From contig JADJWL010000019.1 of NCBI GenBank assembly GCA_016716385.1, positions 1 through 64,000 on the forward strand: DNA of 64,000 nt, read 5' to 3'. Of the stretch, positions 44,455 through 53,096 are shown one piece after another (the stretch's first letter is position 1; each line of letters opens with the position of its first letter). The notes below the pieces were generated by a model. That model ran no database searches, had not been told where the DNA came from, and worked only from the letters and a program-made list of their open reading frames with translations. Origin of the DNA: Bryobacterales bacterium. Lineage in GTDB: Bacteria; Acidobacteriota; Terriglobia; Bryobacterales; Bryobacteraceae. A program made the translations under genes and the position numbers.

Positions 44455-45546
44455 ATGGCGCAGCGCCCGCACGTCTGCATCGACAAAAGCCTTCCGCCGC
44501 AGTTGTGGGGCTCCGCCGCCGAGCGGGCCCTGGCGGAGAATCCGGAGAACCGCCCGGCCCGGCTGCCCGCCCTGGGCCTCGGAGTCTCCCCTCTCCAACT
44601 GGCCCTGCTGGCGGGCAAGCGATGGCGCAACGGCCGCACCCTGCGCATCCGGTTCATGGATGAGGTGACGCCCGCCGCCGCTATCGTGAAGGATCGTGTC
44701 AAACAGTACGCGCTTGAGTGGACCGAGCACGCCAACCTGCGCTTCGAGTTCGTCTCCACCGGCGACGCCGAGATCCGGATTGCGTTCGACCAGACCGATG
44801 GTTCATGGTCCTACCTCGGCACCGACGCCCTCTCGATCCCGGCGAACCGGGCGACCATGAACTTCGGCTGGCTGCACGCCGGCACGTCGCTCGCCGAGTA
44901 CTCGCGTGTCGTGCTGCACGAGTTCGGACATGCGCTCGGCTGCATCCACGAGCACCAGCATCCCCATGGCGGCATCCCGTGGGACAAAGAGGCCGTCTAC
45001 GCTTCTTACGCCGCACCGCCCAACAACTGGTCGCGCGACGATGTGGACGCCAACCTGTTCGCCCGCTACGAGATCGCGCAGACGAATTTCTCCGCCTTCG
45101 ATCGCGAGTCGATCATGCTGTATCCAGTGCCTCAGGAACTCACGCTAGGGGACTATAGTGTCGGCTGGAACGGCGTGCTGTCGGCGACCGACAAGAGGTT
45201 CATCGCGGCGCAGTACCCGAGGCTCGCTCCGGACGCCCGCACGATCGAAGTGGACGGCGACGCACTGGCCGACTCCATCGGCACGCACGGCGAATCCGAC
45301 CTGTTCCACTTCACCGTCGAGGCGCCGGGCCGCTTCCAGATCGAGACCGAAGGAAGGACCGATGTCGTGATGCGCCTGCTCGGACCGAACAACGACACCG
45401 ACCTGATCGAAGAAGACGACGACAGCGGGAAGGGACGCAACGCCCGCATCATCGCGCACCTCGATCCGGGCGCGTATTACGTGCAGGTCCGCCACTACCG
45501 CCCGCGCGGCACCGGAGACTACCGCATCGCCGTCCGGTCGTTGTGA
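44455..45546 (+). CDS. M12-like zinc metalloprotease with C-terminal PPC domain
   Basis: The 363-aa protein has the metzincin zinc signature HEFGHALGCIHE (His155, Glu156, His159, His165) and the Met-turn SIMLYP (Met221). The last 100 residues form a bacterial pre-peptidase C-terminal (PPC) domain (SDLFHFTVEAPGRFQIETEG, ARIIAHLDPGAYYVQVRHY), usual in secreted proteases. No signal peptide is apparent (MAQRPHVCIDKSLPP), so export is either non-classical or the protein acts inside the cell. It is divergent from the propeller gene, from which it is separated by 87 nt. Confidence 0.87.
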   Translation: MAQRPHVCIDKSLPPQLWGSAAERALAENPENRPARLPALGLGVSPLQLALLAGKRWRNGRTLRIRFMDEVTPAAAIVKDRVKQYALEWTEHANLRFEFVSTGDAEIRIAFDQTDGSWSYLGTDALSIPANRATMNFGWLHAGTSLAEYSRVVLHEFGHALGCIHEHQHPHGGIPWDKEAVYASYAAPPNNWSRDDVDANLFARYEIAQTNFSAFDRESIMLYPVPQELTLGDYSVGWNGVLSATDKRFIAAQYPRLAPDARTIEVDGDALADSIGTHGESDLFHFTVEAPGRFQIETEGRTDVVMRLLGPNNDTDLIEEDDDSGKGRNARIIAHLDPGAYYVQVRHYRPRGTGDYRIAVRSL

Positions 45547-45555
45547 GACGCAGTG

Positions 45556-46959
45556 CTAGCCGGTGGCGAGGCCCACGCCGGCCAGCGTCCCGGTGCGCAT
45601 CGTCCCGTCCTTGATCTCGAACAGGCCGGGATGCTTCTTGCGCCACGGCTCGTTGGCGGCGGGAAGATACTGGCGCGCATTCGCCTCAATGCCGGAGACG
45701 CCCGGTACGTGGCTGGCGATTCCGGCAGAATGGATCAGCGACGCGCCCGGGCACGTCAGATCCTGGACGCAGAGAAACATCTTGTACTTCTGTCCGGCCG
45801 CGGCCATGAGCATCGCATGGCTCTGCCCCTTACACGCCTTGAGCGCGACTCCCGTGTACCCCATTTCGCGCGCCAGCAGCAGCGTCTCCAGGTCCGTCAA
45901 TGACTCATCGATCACCACCGGGCGCAGCTTATTGGCCTGGTGCATCACGTTGCGCGGATCGGCCTTGAGGTCGCGCTGCGTGGGCTGCTCGATGTACTCG
46001 ATCCGCTCGAAGCCCTTCGCTGTGCCCTCCTTCACCTTGTTCAGGAACGTCAGCAGGTAGTCGATGTTGGGGCAGCGTTCGTTGAAATCGACGCAATAGC
46101 GCCAGTCGACGTCCGGACGGGCCTCGGAAGCGATGCGGTCAATGGCGATGACGCGTTCGATGTCCCAGTTCAGATCGTCGCCCTGGAGCTTGATCTTGAT
46201 GTGATGCAGGCCGTTGTAGCGGATCCACTCGGGCAGCGTCTCGGGCAGGCCATCGCCGACCGGGTTCGCGACATCGCCCGCCAGCAGCGGATCGGCGCCG
46301 CCAACCGAGTGATAGACGCTGATCCGTGGCGTCGGCTTACGCAGGATGTAGCGGTCCGGATACTCGCCCTTGAAATTGCCGTCGAGGTAGGCGGCGAGGT
46401 CGCGGTTCACCATGCCGCGGCTCAGCGTCTGATAGCTGCTGCGGTTGAGGAGACGGCCGTAGGCGTCGTGGATGGCGGCGTCAAACGGACTCCCGGTCAC
46501 GAGCGTGCACAGCTTGGGTACGGGCGCATCGAGATTGAGGTCGCGGGACACGGCGGCGGCGGCCGTGAGATATGCAGGCTCGAGGTCGACATGGAGGTCG
46601 AGAGGGTGCCCGTATTCCTTGTAGTCCGCAGTGATGCGGTGGATGCGAGCGGCCAGCTCCTTCATGGCGCCGAGCGTGCGATCGTACGGCATGGTGCGCG
46701 ACGGGAACGCCCACACGTTCCCGAGCGACATCGATCCCATGCCCCGGGCGGTCTTGCCGGCGCGGTTCCGCACGGTGATGGTGACATTCAGCAGCGTTGC
46801 TTTGTCGACGGCCACACCACCGAACTTGTACGGCGCGCGGTAGTTCCAGTCATCGAAAGCGAAGGAAAGTTCTTCGATGCGGATGTCGTTGGGGTTCGGC
46901 TTGGCGAGCAGGGGCGCGGCCAGAGAACCGAGCGCGGTCAGAGCGCGCCGGCGCGTCAT
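45556..46959 (-). CDS. Enolase-superfamily (mandelate racemase/MLE-like) enzyme, exported
   Basis: The 467-aa protein has a twin-arginine-like leader ([19 protein letters not shown]) and the enolase-superfamily active site: KIK at 255-257, Asp291 (VDFNE), Glu324 (YIEQP), Asp351-Glu352 (VVIDES) and Lys374/Lys377 (VALKACKG). It should abstract a proton alpha to a carboxylate and racemise or eliminate; the substrate is not known. The N-terminal capping domain is normal in size. An SD-like GGAAGGG lies upstream of the ATG. Confidence 0.88.
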   Translation of the reverse strand: MTRRRALTALGSLAAPLLAKPNPNDIRIEELSFAFDDWNYRAPYKFGGVAVDKATLLNVTITVRNRAGKTARGMGSMSLGNVWAFPSRTMPYDRTLGAMKELAARIHRITADYKEYGHPLDLHVDLEPAYLTAAAAVSRDLNLDAPVPKLCTLVTGSPFDAAIHDAYGRLLNRSSYQTLSRGMVNRDLAAYLDGNFKGEYPDRYILRKPTPRISVYHSVGGADPLLAGDVANPVGDGLPETLPEWIRYNGLHHIKIKLQGDDLNWDIERVIAIDRIASEARPDVDWRYCVDFNERCPNIDYLLTFLNKVKEGTAKGFERIEYIEQPTQRDLKADPRNVMHQANKLRPVVIDESLTDLETLLLAREMGYTGVALKACKGQSHAMLMAAAGQKYKMFLCVQDLTCPGASLIHSAGIASHVPGVSGIEANARQYLPAANEPWRKKHPGLFEIKDGTMRTGTLAGVGLATG

Positions 46960-47010
46960 GGCCGTGCGCCCTTCCCGGAGGCGCGCGAGAGGACAACGGG
47001 CATACAGAAC

Positions 47011-47016
47011 AGTGTA
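47011..47016 (-). promoter_or_regulatory. -10 box for the enolase-like gene
   Basis: TACACT on the minus strand, within TATACACT. It would give a leader of about 45 nt before the ATG at 46959, which has its own GGAAGGG site. Confidence 0.35.
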
Positions 47017-47174
47017 TAGATATCGGCCCGTACAAGGGGAAGATGGCGGATTGGCATTAGCGGATGCGGTGTGGCCACGCAGCGTCGTGAGGTTCAGGAT
47101 CGACGAGAGCCGGACGGATCCACAAAGGCCCCTGCCAAGATTCTCAGAACCAATGCCGCAGTAGCGAATCGACG

Positions 47175-47309
47175 TTCGACCTGCGTGGTTTCTCAAGGGC
47201 GCTTTTCGACTGCTGCGCATTGATTTCGACCCACACTCGATCGTATGATAGTTTTCGACCTAGCAGCTAGATACACGGCGTTTTTCGACTACGATCAAGG
47301 GTTTTCGAC
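47175..47309 (+). repeat. Six phased TTCGAC direct repeats in front of fic
   Basis: TTCGAC begins at 47175, 47205, 47225, 47254, 47284 and 47304. Intervals are 30, 20, 29, 30 and 20 bases, all near multiples of the helical turn. The last five extend to TTTCGAC, and four of these to TTTTCGAC (47203-47210, 47252-47259, 47282-47289, 47302-47309). The final copy touches the region between the AAGGG site (47297-47301) and the ATG at 47312. A protein binding all copies would sit on one face of the DNA. Confidence 0.8.
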
Positions 47310-47311
47310 GC

Positions 47312-48844
47312 ATGGAGCTTGAACTGGACACGATACCAGTCTTTCAGGACAAAGCACTCCCCGGCGATGCAAGGCTGGCCGGCTGGGCCGCGCTCACTCA
47401 CGCCCTCGGTATCGCCGCCCCTGTCCGCCGCCCCGCCTGCGTCTCACAGCACCACGTCAAGGGCAGCCACCGGCGCGAGGATGAGTGGCTCGTCTTCGAC
47501 AAGCGGTATTGGCCTGGCGAGACCCTCGCCGATCACCTGAGCTTTGCCCTGCGGCACGAGGACATTGATCTGCTGATCCTAAAGCGCGTCTTCGATGCCG
47601 TGCCGCAAGACGCCATCGAGGCAATGGTCCGGGCAGCGCCCACGGGCGCGCAGACACGGCGGGCATGGTATCTCTACGAGATCCTCACCCGGCGCACCCT
47701 CGCTCTGGACGATGCGCCCCGCGCCGCCGCTGTCAACCTTCTCGATCCGAAAGCCTACTTCACAGGCAAGCCGGTCCTCTCGAAACGCCACCGGGTGCGC
47801 GACAACCTGCTTGGCAATGGCCGCTTCTGCCCGGTGATCCGGCGCACGGAGGCACTCAAGAATGCCTTAAGCGCGGATCTTGCCGAAAGAGCCAAGGAAA
47901 CGTTGGGCCAAACCGGCGCCCACCTCGTCGCGCGCGCGGCCAGCTTCTTGCTGCTGGCCGACAGCCGCGCAAGCTTTGAGATCGAAGGAGAACGACCTCC
48001 GCGCAATCGCCTCGAACGCTGGGGACGCGCCATCTTGCAGGCAGGCAGGAATCCGCTCACTCTTGATGAGATCCTGCGCCTTCACGGCGTCCTCATAGAG
48101 GATACGCGCTTCACCCGCCCCGGCCTGCGCCCGGATGGCGTTTTCTTAGGTGAGCGCGACCATAACGGCGATCCGCTGCCCGAGTTTATCGGCGCTCGGC
48201 CTGACGACTTGCACGACCTTATGATGGGTTTGCTGGCGTCCAACGACCGAATGCGAGCTGACGAGCTCGATCCGGTCCTGCAGGCTGCCGCGACGGCGTT
48301 CAGCTTCGTCTTCGTCCATCCTTTTCAGGACGGCAACGGACGGCTCCACCGCTGTCTCATCCATCATGTCCTGGCCGAGCGCAAGTTCACGCCGCACGGC
48401 ATGGTCTTCCCGGTCTCTGCCGTCATGCTCGATCGCATCGACGCCTACCGGACGACGCTGCAAGGTCACTCCGGCCCGCTCATGCCGTTCATCGAATGGC
48501 GACCCACGCGCGAGCGCAATGTCGAAGTCCTAAACGACACGGCGGATCTTTATCGCTATTTCGACTGCACGGATAACGCCGAGTTCCTCTACTCCTGCGT
48601 TGCCCGCACCGTCGAACACGATCTCCCGCGCGAGATCGACTCCTTGCGCCGTCACGACGAGGCGCTGCGCCGCATCATGGAGACAGTCGAGATGCCGGAC
48701 CGGGTCGCCGAGAACCTCATCATGGTCATCCGCCAAAATGACGGTACTCTCTCGAAGAAGCGGCGTGCTGGCGAGTTCCAGGCGCTGAGCGATGACGAAG
48801 TAGCTTCGATCGAAGCGATCGTCCACGACGCCTTCACAGACTAG
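47312..48844 (+). CDS. fic: Fic-family protein with N-terminal inhibitory helix
   Basis: A 510-aa Fic (AMP-transferase-type) protein. The catalytic motif HPFQDGNGRLHR begins at His336. An inhibitory motif SFEIEG (221-226, with Glu225) precedes the Fic core, so this is an intramolecularly inhibited (class II) enzyme that needs no separate antitoxin. Residues 1-200 are a substrate or regulatory extension; the last 100 residues include a possible HTH-like helical region. It would modify target proteins, usually by AMPylation. It is preceded by phased repeats and followed 6 nt after its stop by a palindromic hairpin. There is no neighbour it obviously works with. Confidence 0.93.
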   Translation: MELELDTIPVFQDKALPGDARLAGWAALTHALGIAAPVRRPACVSQHHVKGSHRREDEWLVFDKRYWPGETLADHLSFALRHEDIDLLILKRVFDAVPQDAIEAMVRAAPTGAQTRRAWYLYEILTRRTLALDDAPRAAAVNLLDPKAYFTGKPVLSKRHRVRDNLLGNGRFCPVIRRTEALKNALSADLAERAKETLGQTGAHLVARAASFLLLADSRASFEIEGERPPRNRLERWGRAILQAGRNPLTLDEILRLHGVLIEDTRFTRPGLRPDGVFLGERDHNGDPLPEFIGARPDDLHDLMMGLLASNDRMRADELDPVLQAAATAFSFVFVHPFQDGNGRLHRCLIHHVLAERKFTPHGMVFPVSAVMLDRIDAYRTTLQGHSGPLMPFIEWRPTRERNVEVLNDTADLYRYFDCTDNAEFLYSCVARTVEHDLPREIDSLRRHDEALRRIMETVEMPDRVAENLIMVIRQNDGTLSKKRRAGEFQALSDDEVASIEAIVHDAFTD

Positions 48845-48850
48845 AGGCCC

Positions 48851-48869
48851 ATAGTTTGCCGGAAACTAT
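48851..48869. terminator. Palindromic hairpin after fic
   Basis: ATAGTTT-GCCGG-AAACTAT is a perfect 7-bp inverted repeat with a 5-nt loop, 6 nt after the fic stop codon. No T-run follows, so it may be a weak terminator, an mRNA-stabilising stem or a protein-binding site. Its right arm extended by CAT (48863-48872) is an exact inverted match to ATGATAGTTT at 47245-47254 upstream of fic. Confidence 0.4.
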
Positions 48870-49000
48870 CATATTGCCGTTGTCTCACCCAACTTCGATG
48901 AAGCGGGTCAGTCGTCGCTAGAGATGGGCTTTCCGCAGACCGTCAAACGAGCTTCCGACCTCGGGCTCCGGCGACTCGTTCCGCCCAACGAAGGACTGCT

Positions 49001-49228
49001 TCAAGGCTTCACAGCTTTGGCGCGGCGCCGCTCTTCGATCATGTCGCGGAGTTCGTCGAAGATCTCATCTCCGTCGAGCAACTCCCCGCGCTCGGCCTCG
49101 GCAACACCGCGCGCCAGTTTGGACTTCACCTCCCGAAACGTTTGATCGCATTGCTGCTCCCGCAGGTCCAGAAGCCGCAACGCCTCCCGCACCGGTTCAC
49201 TTGCTGTTTGGTACCGCCCAGATTTCAT
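49001..49228 (-). pseudogene. N-terminally truncated ParD-like antitoxin
   Basis: The 75-codon frame begins MKSGRYQTASEPVREALRLL, which matches ParD from about residue 20 onward. The start of the ribbon-helix-helix domain is missing, and an in-frame stop lies just upstream. The rest (GDEIFDELRDMIEERRRAKAVKP) is a normal ParD tail. No ParE toxin lies on either side. A decayed toxin-antitoxin module is the simplest reading; a functional short form cannot be excluded. Confidence 0.6.
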
Positions 49229-49413
49229 CTGACCCTCGGAAAGCTACAAACTTGTGGTTAGCGCCACGTCGACACAGATGCGGCCCCGACCTTCTCAGCC
49301 TAATCGACTCTCGACCAACGCGTCAACACTAGAAATCGATCAGAGTTCCGAGTCAGTCGGCTCCTGTTTCTTGCCCACGACACCTGTGAGAGACTCTCAT
49401 CGTTCAAATCAAA

Positions 49414-52400
49414 TCAGCGAATTGCAATTGTAATCACCTCCGGACTGTTCCATTCACCAATCCTCACAACAACGGGTATATCTGGACCTAGCCTGACCAT
49501 CTGGGGTATGCGAACGTTAATCTGACTCACGCCGCTCAACATGCCCGGTGCTCCTCCAGCATACAAAATCTCGCCGGCTATGCCCCCGATGAGAACCTCT
49601 GTCGGAAGAAGTATTCGTGGCAGATCGCCACCTATGATTTCGCCGTCCACACCGGATGGATCAGTCTGCCCAGATCCTGTAACAAATAAACTGACAATCG
49701 AACCAGCTTCGGCAGGGGCATCTGAAGAGTTAACAATACCATCATGGTTGACAATCGCGCCCGCTCCGGCACCGCTCATGGTCAGGCTAAAAATACCAGG
49801 ATTCGCCGGCACCACCGGAACCAGTAGTGGAAACGAACGCACCCCACGGTACTCAACCTGGATCTGGGCTGATTCGCGGCGAGAAACGGAGAAAGGAACT
49901 ACAGCGCTTACCTGCCCTCCGCTAACGTATAACAGTGGAGCGGCCACCCCATCGAACAGAATCCTTACTCCACCAAGGGACGTCGCGATGCGACCATACT
50001 CGTTAATGCGGAGCGAAATAAGATCCTTCGGTCCTACATTCACCCCAAAGATCACTATGACTTCGCCCGGTGACACACCACTACCGCGATAACTTGCAGC
50101 ACTGGCGATTCCAGTTTCATACACCATAGGCCAACGATAACCGTCAAAACCAAGATCCTCACCGAATGGTAGAGAAGCCAGGTAGCGATATGTCGGTTGA
50201 TACTGACTGGACGACGAATCATTGGAAGATGGCTCAATAATAATGACGCCATGCAATGAGTCAGCCAGGAATCTGAGTACATCATCCGCCAAGTCAAAGG
50301 CCCTTTGCTCAGCCAGATTCAAAGAAACAGCAATTACCGACATCAACTGTCGCGCAATCTCTGGATCTCTAGTTCGCGCAGCAATCAACTCAAATAGTCC
50401 AGAGTTGCCAAGCCACTGATTAGTTGAGGCCAACACCTTATCCGTATCGACACCAATGCCCTTAAAGAGCAGAGAAACTGCCGCCTTTATTACGACATTC
50501 TTAGCCGCCTCTTCGGCGCCTTTCATTGCGTAATCCACTGCTGCGCACTGCAGAACTGCCAATACTGGGTGACCCAACAGCTCGAGGGCAAGACATCCGG
50601 TCCTGGCCGGAAGCTCCAGCCCCTCTTGAACCTTGAGTATTGTCCCTTCATATACATCCAATGCTAGGGAGAACTGCTTCATGGCGGTCTCGTGCCACAA
50701 AAGAGCCTGAGCCGCATATTTCCTCGCGTTCTCCTGATCGCCATCGTTCAAGAACTCCCTGGATGTGGCTGCGAGGTTAGCGGCGACGGTCTTTGAGTTC
50801 AACGCCAGGAGGTAAATGCTTTGATATGAGGACCTCTGAAAAACATTATCAACAATATCACCAAACCAGTTACCCCGATACTCCGGAAATGGTTCCTGGA
50901 CAATTAGAAGGGCACGATGGACAAAGCCTTCGACATCTTGAGGATCTCCAGCCTCAACCCTGCATGATACCCAGACGGAATTATCCTGAGTACTGACTTC
51001 GCGGGAGGCGGTCGACACAGCAGGCTGAGCACTTAAGGTCGTGCCGGCTTGGGCATACACAAAGTACACTACCGAGAACACCAACGACTCTCCCTGAGCT
51101 AATGCCTTCAGCGGCATCTTCAGCAAACTGGTTCCGCTTGACTGGACGAGTGGAAGCGCCGTCTCATTGTTTTCTATGTCCCCAATAACTCTTCGAAACG
51201 TCGTTCCAAGTGGCGTAGGTAGAACAAATTGCACCTCGCGAGCTTGACCTGGTCCCGCATTATGTATTCGGACACTCAACGTGATTTCAGAGTTCCTTGG
51301 CACGCTGGCCGGAAGGAAGTCGGCAGTGATAGACAGGTTGCTCTGGAGATTGGCGGATAGACAATCGAGAGGCGCTGTGACGGGATAATTCTTGGACGGA
51401 GTATCTCCGTACTGACCAGTTGCCACCAAGGAGTAAACATATGACCTCCCAGAAACCAAGCCTGACGAGTCAGAAAAAGTTGTGGTGTTTCGTGAGAGGC
51501 CACGGGCAATTGAAACACCATCGCGATATAGCTGAAACCCGTCAGCACCCTGGATAGTAACCCAGGACAAGTCGGTGCGCGGACCACTAACTCCACAGAG
51601 GCCAGATCCAGACAAGGTTGGCTGTGGCGGACGCAGGCAAGTATGTGGAACGACTGCATTCACTGAGTTAGACATGGCCGTTCCCGCTGAGTTGTGAGCG
51701 GTTAGATGGTAGCGGTGGATGCCTCCCGGGGGCAAGACTTCGTAGTCGACATAACTTGCAACCTGGGGGGAGATATGGCTCCGCAGGAGAACTCCGTCCC
51801 GGAGAAGGCTTAAGTCGGTTGTGAGTCCCTGAACCGTCCAAGCGAGCGTCACAGCAGGCTTCACCGATTGCCCGGGTGCCGGTGGCAGGCACGTCGGATT
51901 GGCAGTAATCACAGGCGGCTCTGGTGGAAGCGACGGCGTACAAACGTTCGCCGGTATCACTACTGTTATGCGGTTGGACGCAGTAGTGCCAAGGTTATTG
52001 ATGGCTCTAATCTCATATACATAGGAGTGACCAGGACTGACTCCCAGACTATTGTAAAAACTTGAGCCCGTAACACCTGAAGCGATTCGGACACTGTTCC
52101 GATAAATGTCGAAGGACAAGGCTCCGACTGAGGCTGACCAGTTCAACCGAACGGCAGGGCCGATCGGCTGAATTGTATCGCAGACGGGTGTTTGGTGAGA
52201 CAACGTAAACGGTCCGGGCGCCGCGGACAGCCCAGCGCATACACCGATCGGGATCGAAACGCTAATGATATTGGAATCTGTACCAGCACCTGTGGAATTC
52301 AGAGCCCGTACAAAGTAGGCATAAGTCTGACCAGGAGTTAGTCCGACATTGTTGTAGAAGGTATTACCGGTTACACGTGCGGCGATCTGCGTTCCATTCC

Positions 52401-52950
52401 GGTAGACTTCATAGCTAGAGGCTTCTTTGGAGACGCTCCAGGTCAATCGAACCGCAGGACCAGCTGGCGGTTCGGAGTCGCAAACTGGCGCCTGACTTGA
52501 TAGTACCAGGGGAGCAGGTGGGCAGATACCAGCCGGTACCAAGACAGTCACTGTGTTTGAATTCGTGGTGCCCGTAGCATTCCTGGCTCGTACGAAGTAG
52601 GTGTATCGCTGCCCAGCAGACAAAGGCACAAAAGGTTCGAGATGTCGGTACCCCGGAGCGACGTACTGCCCCGGCCCGTCGTTAAAACCGGTGTTGCCGG
52701 CAATCAAAAAGGCGATGTGGACGCCATTTCGGAAAACTTCGTAAGATGTGGCTCCGGTTGCCGTGTTCCAGCGCAGTAACACATTGGGTCCGAACCCACC
52801 GAGCGAAAGTCCGGGAGAGGAGGATTGTATGCTACAACCCGGCTCCGAAACCGATAGGTTCAATGGGCCAGGCATCTGCGCCAGACAGAGGGTGCCTGAC
52901 CAAGCGATACAAGCGAGCCCAATTAGAACCCATAGGACGGTTCGCCTCAT
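49414..52950 (-). CDS. Large secreted FN3-repeat protein with C-terminal TIGR03437-type domain
   Basis: An 1178-aa exported protein (signal peptide in RTVLWVLIGLACIAWSGTL). Four to five fibronectin-III-like repeats of about 95 residues fill roughly 30-540; several start and end with cysteine (PVCDSEPPAGP to IGVC, PVCDTIQPIGP to ANVC). A DUF11-like domain follows (about 545-680, LSVRIHNAGPGQAREVQFVLP), then a helical segment (about 700-880). The last 240 residues are the Solibacter-type TIGR03437 domain (SGVSPGEVIVIFGVNVGP, SLFVTGSGQTDPSGVDG). It is probably a cell-surface or matrix protein. Its codons are visibly AT-richer than those of neighbouring genes. The ATG at 52950 is chosen for the signal peptide; the ribosome-binding site is weak. 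Confidence 0.85.
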   Translation of the reverse strand: MRRTVLWVLIGLACIAWSGTLCLAQMPGPLNLSVSEPGCSIQSSSPGLSLGGFGPNVLLRWNTATGATSYEVFRNGVHIAFLIAGNTGFNDGPGQYVAPGYRHLEPFVPLSAGQRYTYFVRARNATGTTNSNTVTVLVPAGICPPAPLVLSSQAPVCDSEPPAGPAVRLTWSVSKEASSYEVYRNGTQIAARVTGNTFYNNVGLTPGQTYAYFVRALNSTGAGTDSNIISVSIPIGVCAGLSAAPGPFTLSHQTPVCDTIQPIGPAVRLNWSASVGALSFDIYRNSVRIASGVTGSSFYNSLGVSPGHSYVYEIRAINNLGTTASNRITVVIPANVCTPSLPPEPPVITANPTCLPPAPGQSVKPAVTLAWTVQGLTTDLSLLRDGVLLRSHISPQVASYVDYEVLPPGGIHRYHLTAHNSAGTAMSNSVNAVVPHTCLRPPQPTLSGSGLCGVSGPRTDLSWVTIQGADGFQLYRDGVSIARGLSRNTTTFSDSSGLVSGRSYVYSLVATGQYGDTPSKNYPVTAPLDCLSANLQSNLSITADFLPASVPRNSEITLSVRIHNAGPGQAREVQFVLPTPLGTTFRRVIGDIENNETALPLVQSSGTSLLKMPLKALAQGESLVFSVVYFVYAQAGTTLSAQPAVSTASREVSTQDNSVWVSCRVEAGDPQDVEGFVHRALLIVQEPFPEYRGNWFGDIVDNVFQRSSYQSIYLLALNSKTVAANLAATSREFLNDGDQENARKYAAQALLWHETAMKQFSLALDVYEGTILKVQEGLELPARTGCLALELLGHPVLAVLQCAAVDYAMKGAEEAAKNVVIKAAVSLLFKGIGVDTDKVLASTNQWLGNSGLFELIAARTRDPEIARQLMSVIAVSLNLAEQRAFDLADDVLRFLADSLHGVIIIEPSSNDSSSSQYQPTYRYLASLPFGEDLGFDGYRWPMVYETGIASAASYRGSGVSPGEVIVIFGVNVGPKDLISLRINEYGRIATSLGGVRILFDGVAAPLLYVSGGQVSAVVPFSVSRRESAQIQVEYRGVRSFPLLVPVVPANPGIFSLTMSGAGAGAIVNHDGIVNSSDAPAEAGSIVSLFVTGSGQTDPSGVDGEIIGGDLPRILLPTEVLIGGIAGEILYAGGAPGMLSGVSQINVRIPQMVRLGPDIPVVVRIGEWNSPEVITIAIR

Positions 52951-53096
52951 CGGAAACACCACTTTTCTGAAGGGCAACTGCCGCTCTTCTTTGCCTTGCG
53001 GGTCCGGCGTCCTACTAGCCGGTTTGCCCTCTTCCCTGCGCCATTCAGTCGATCCTGCGATCTCACAGGCTCTAAGTGCGAACTCTTTCATCGCCA

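Larger units (their letters stand above)
46960..47311. other. Gene-free 352-bp stretch between the enolase-like gene and fic
   Basis: The left half holds the likely promoter of the enolase-like gene. The right half is filled with the phased TTCGAC repeats in front of fic. No protein-coding potential is visible on either strand. Confidence 0.6.

Noticed and set aside
47175..47309. Replication iterons
   Set aside because: The repeats are phased, but no replication initiator or AT-rich unwinding region is nearby; a regulatory role for fic is more likely.
47312..48844. Fic as the toxin of a classical two-gene toxin-antitoxin module
   Set aside because: The inhibitory SFEIEG motif is inside the protein and no antitoxin gene is adjacent.
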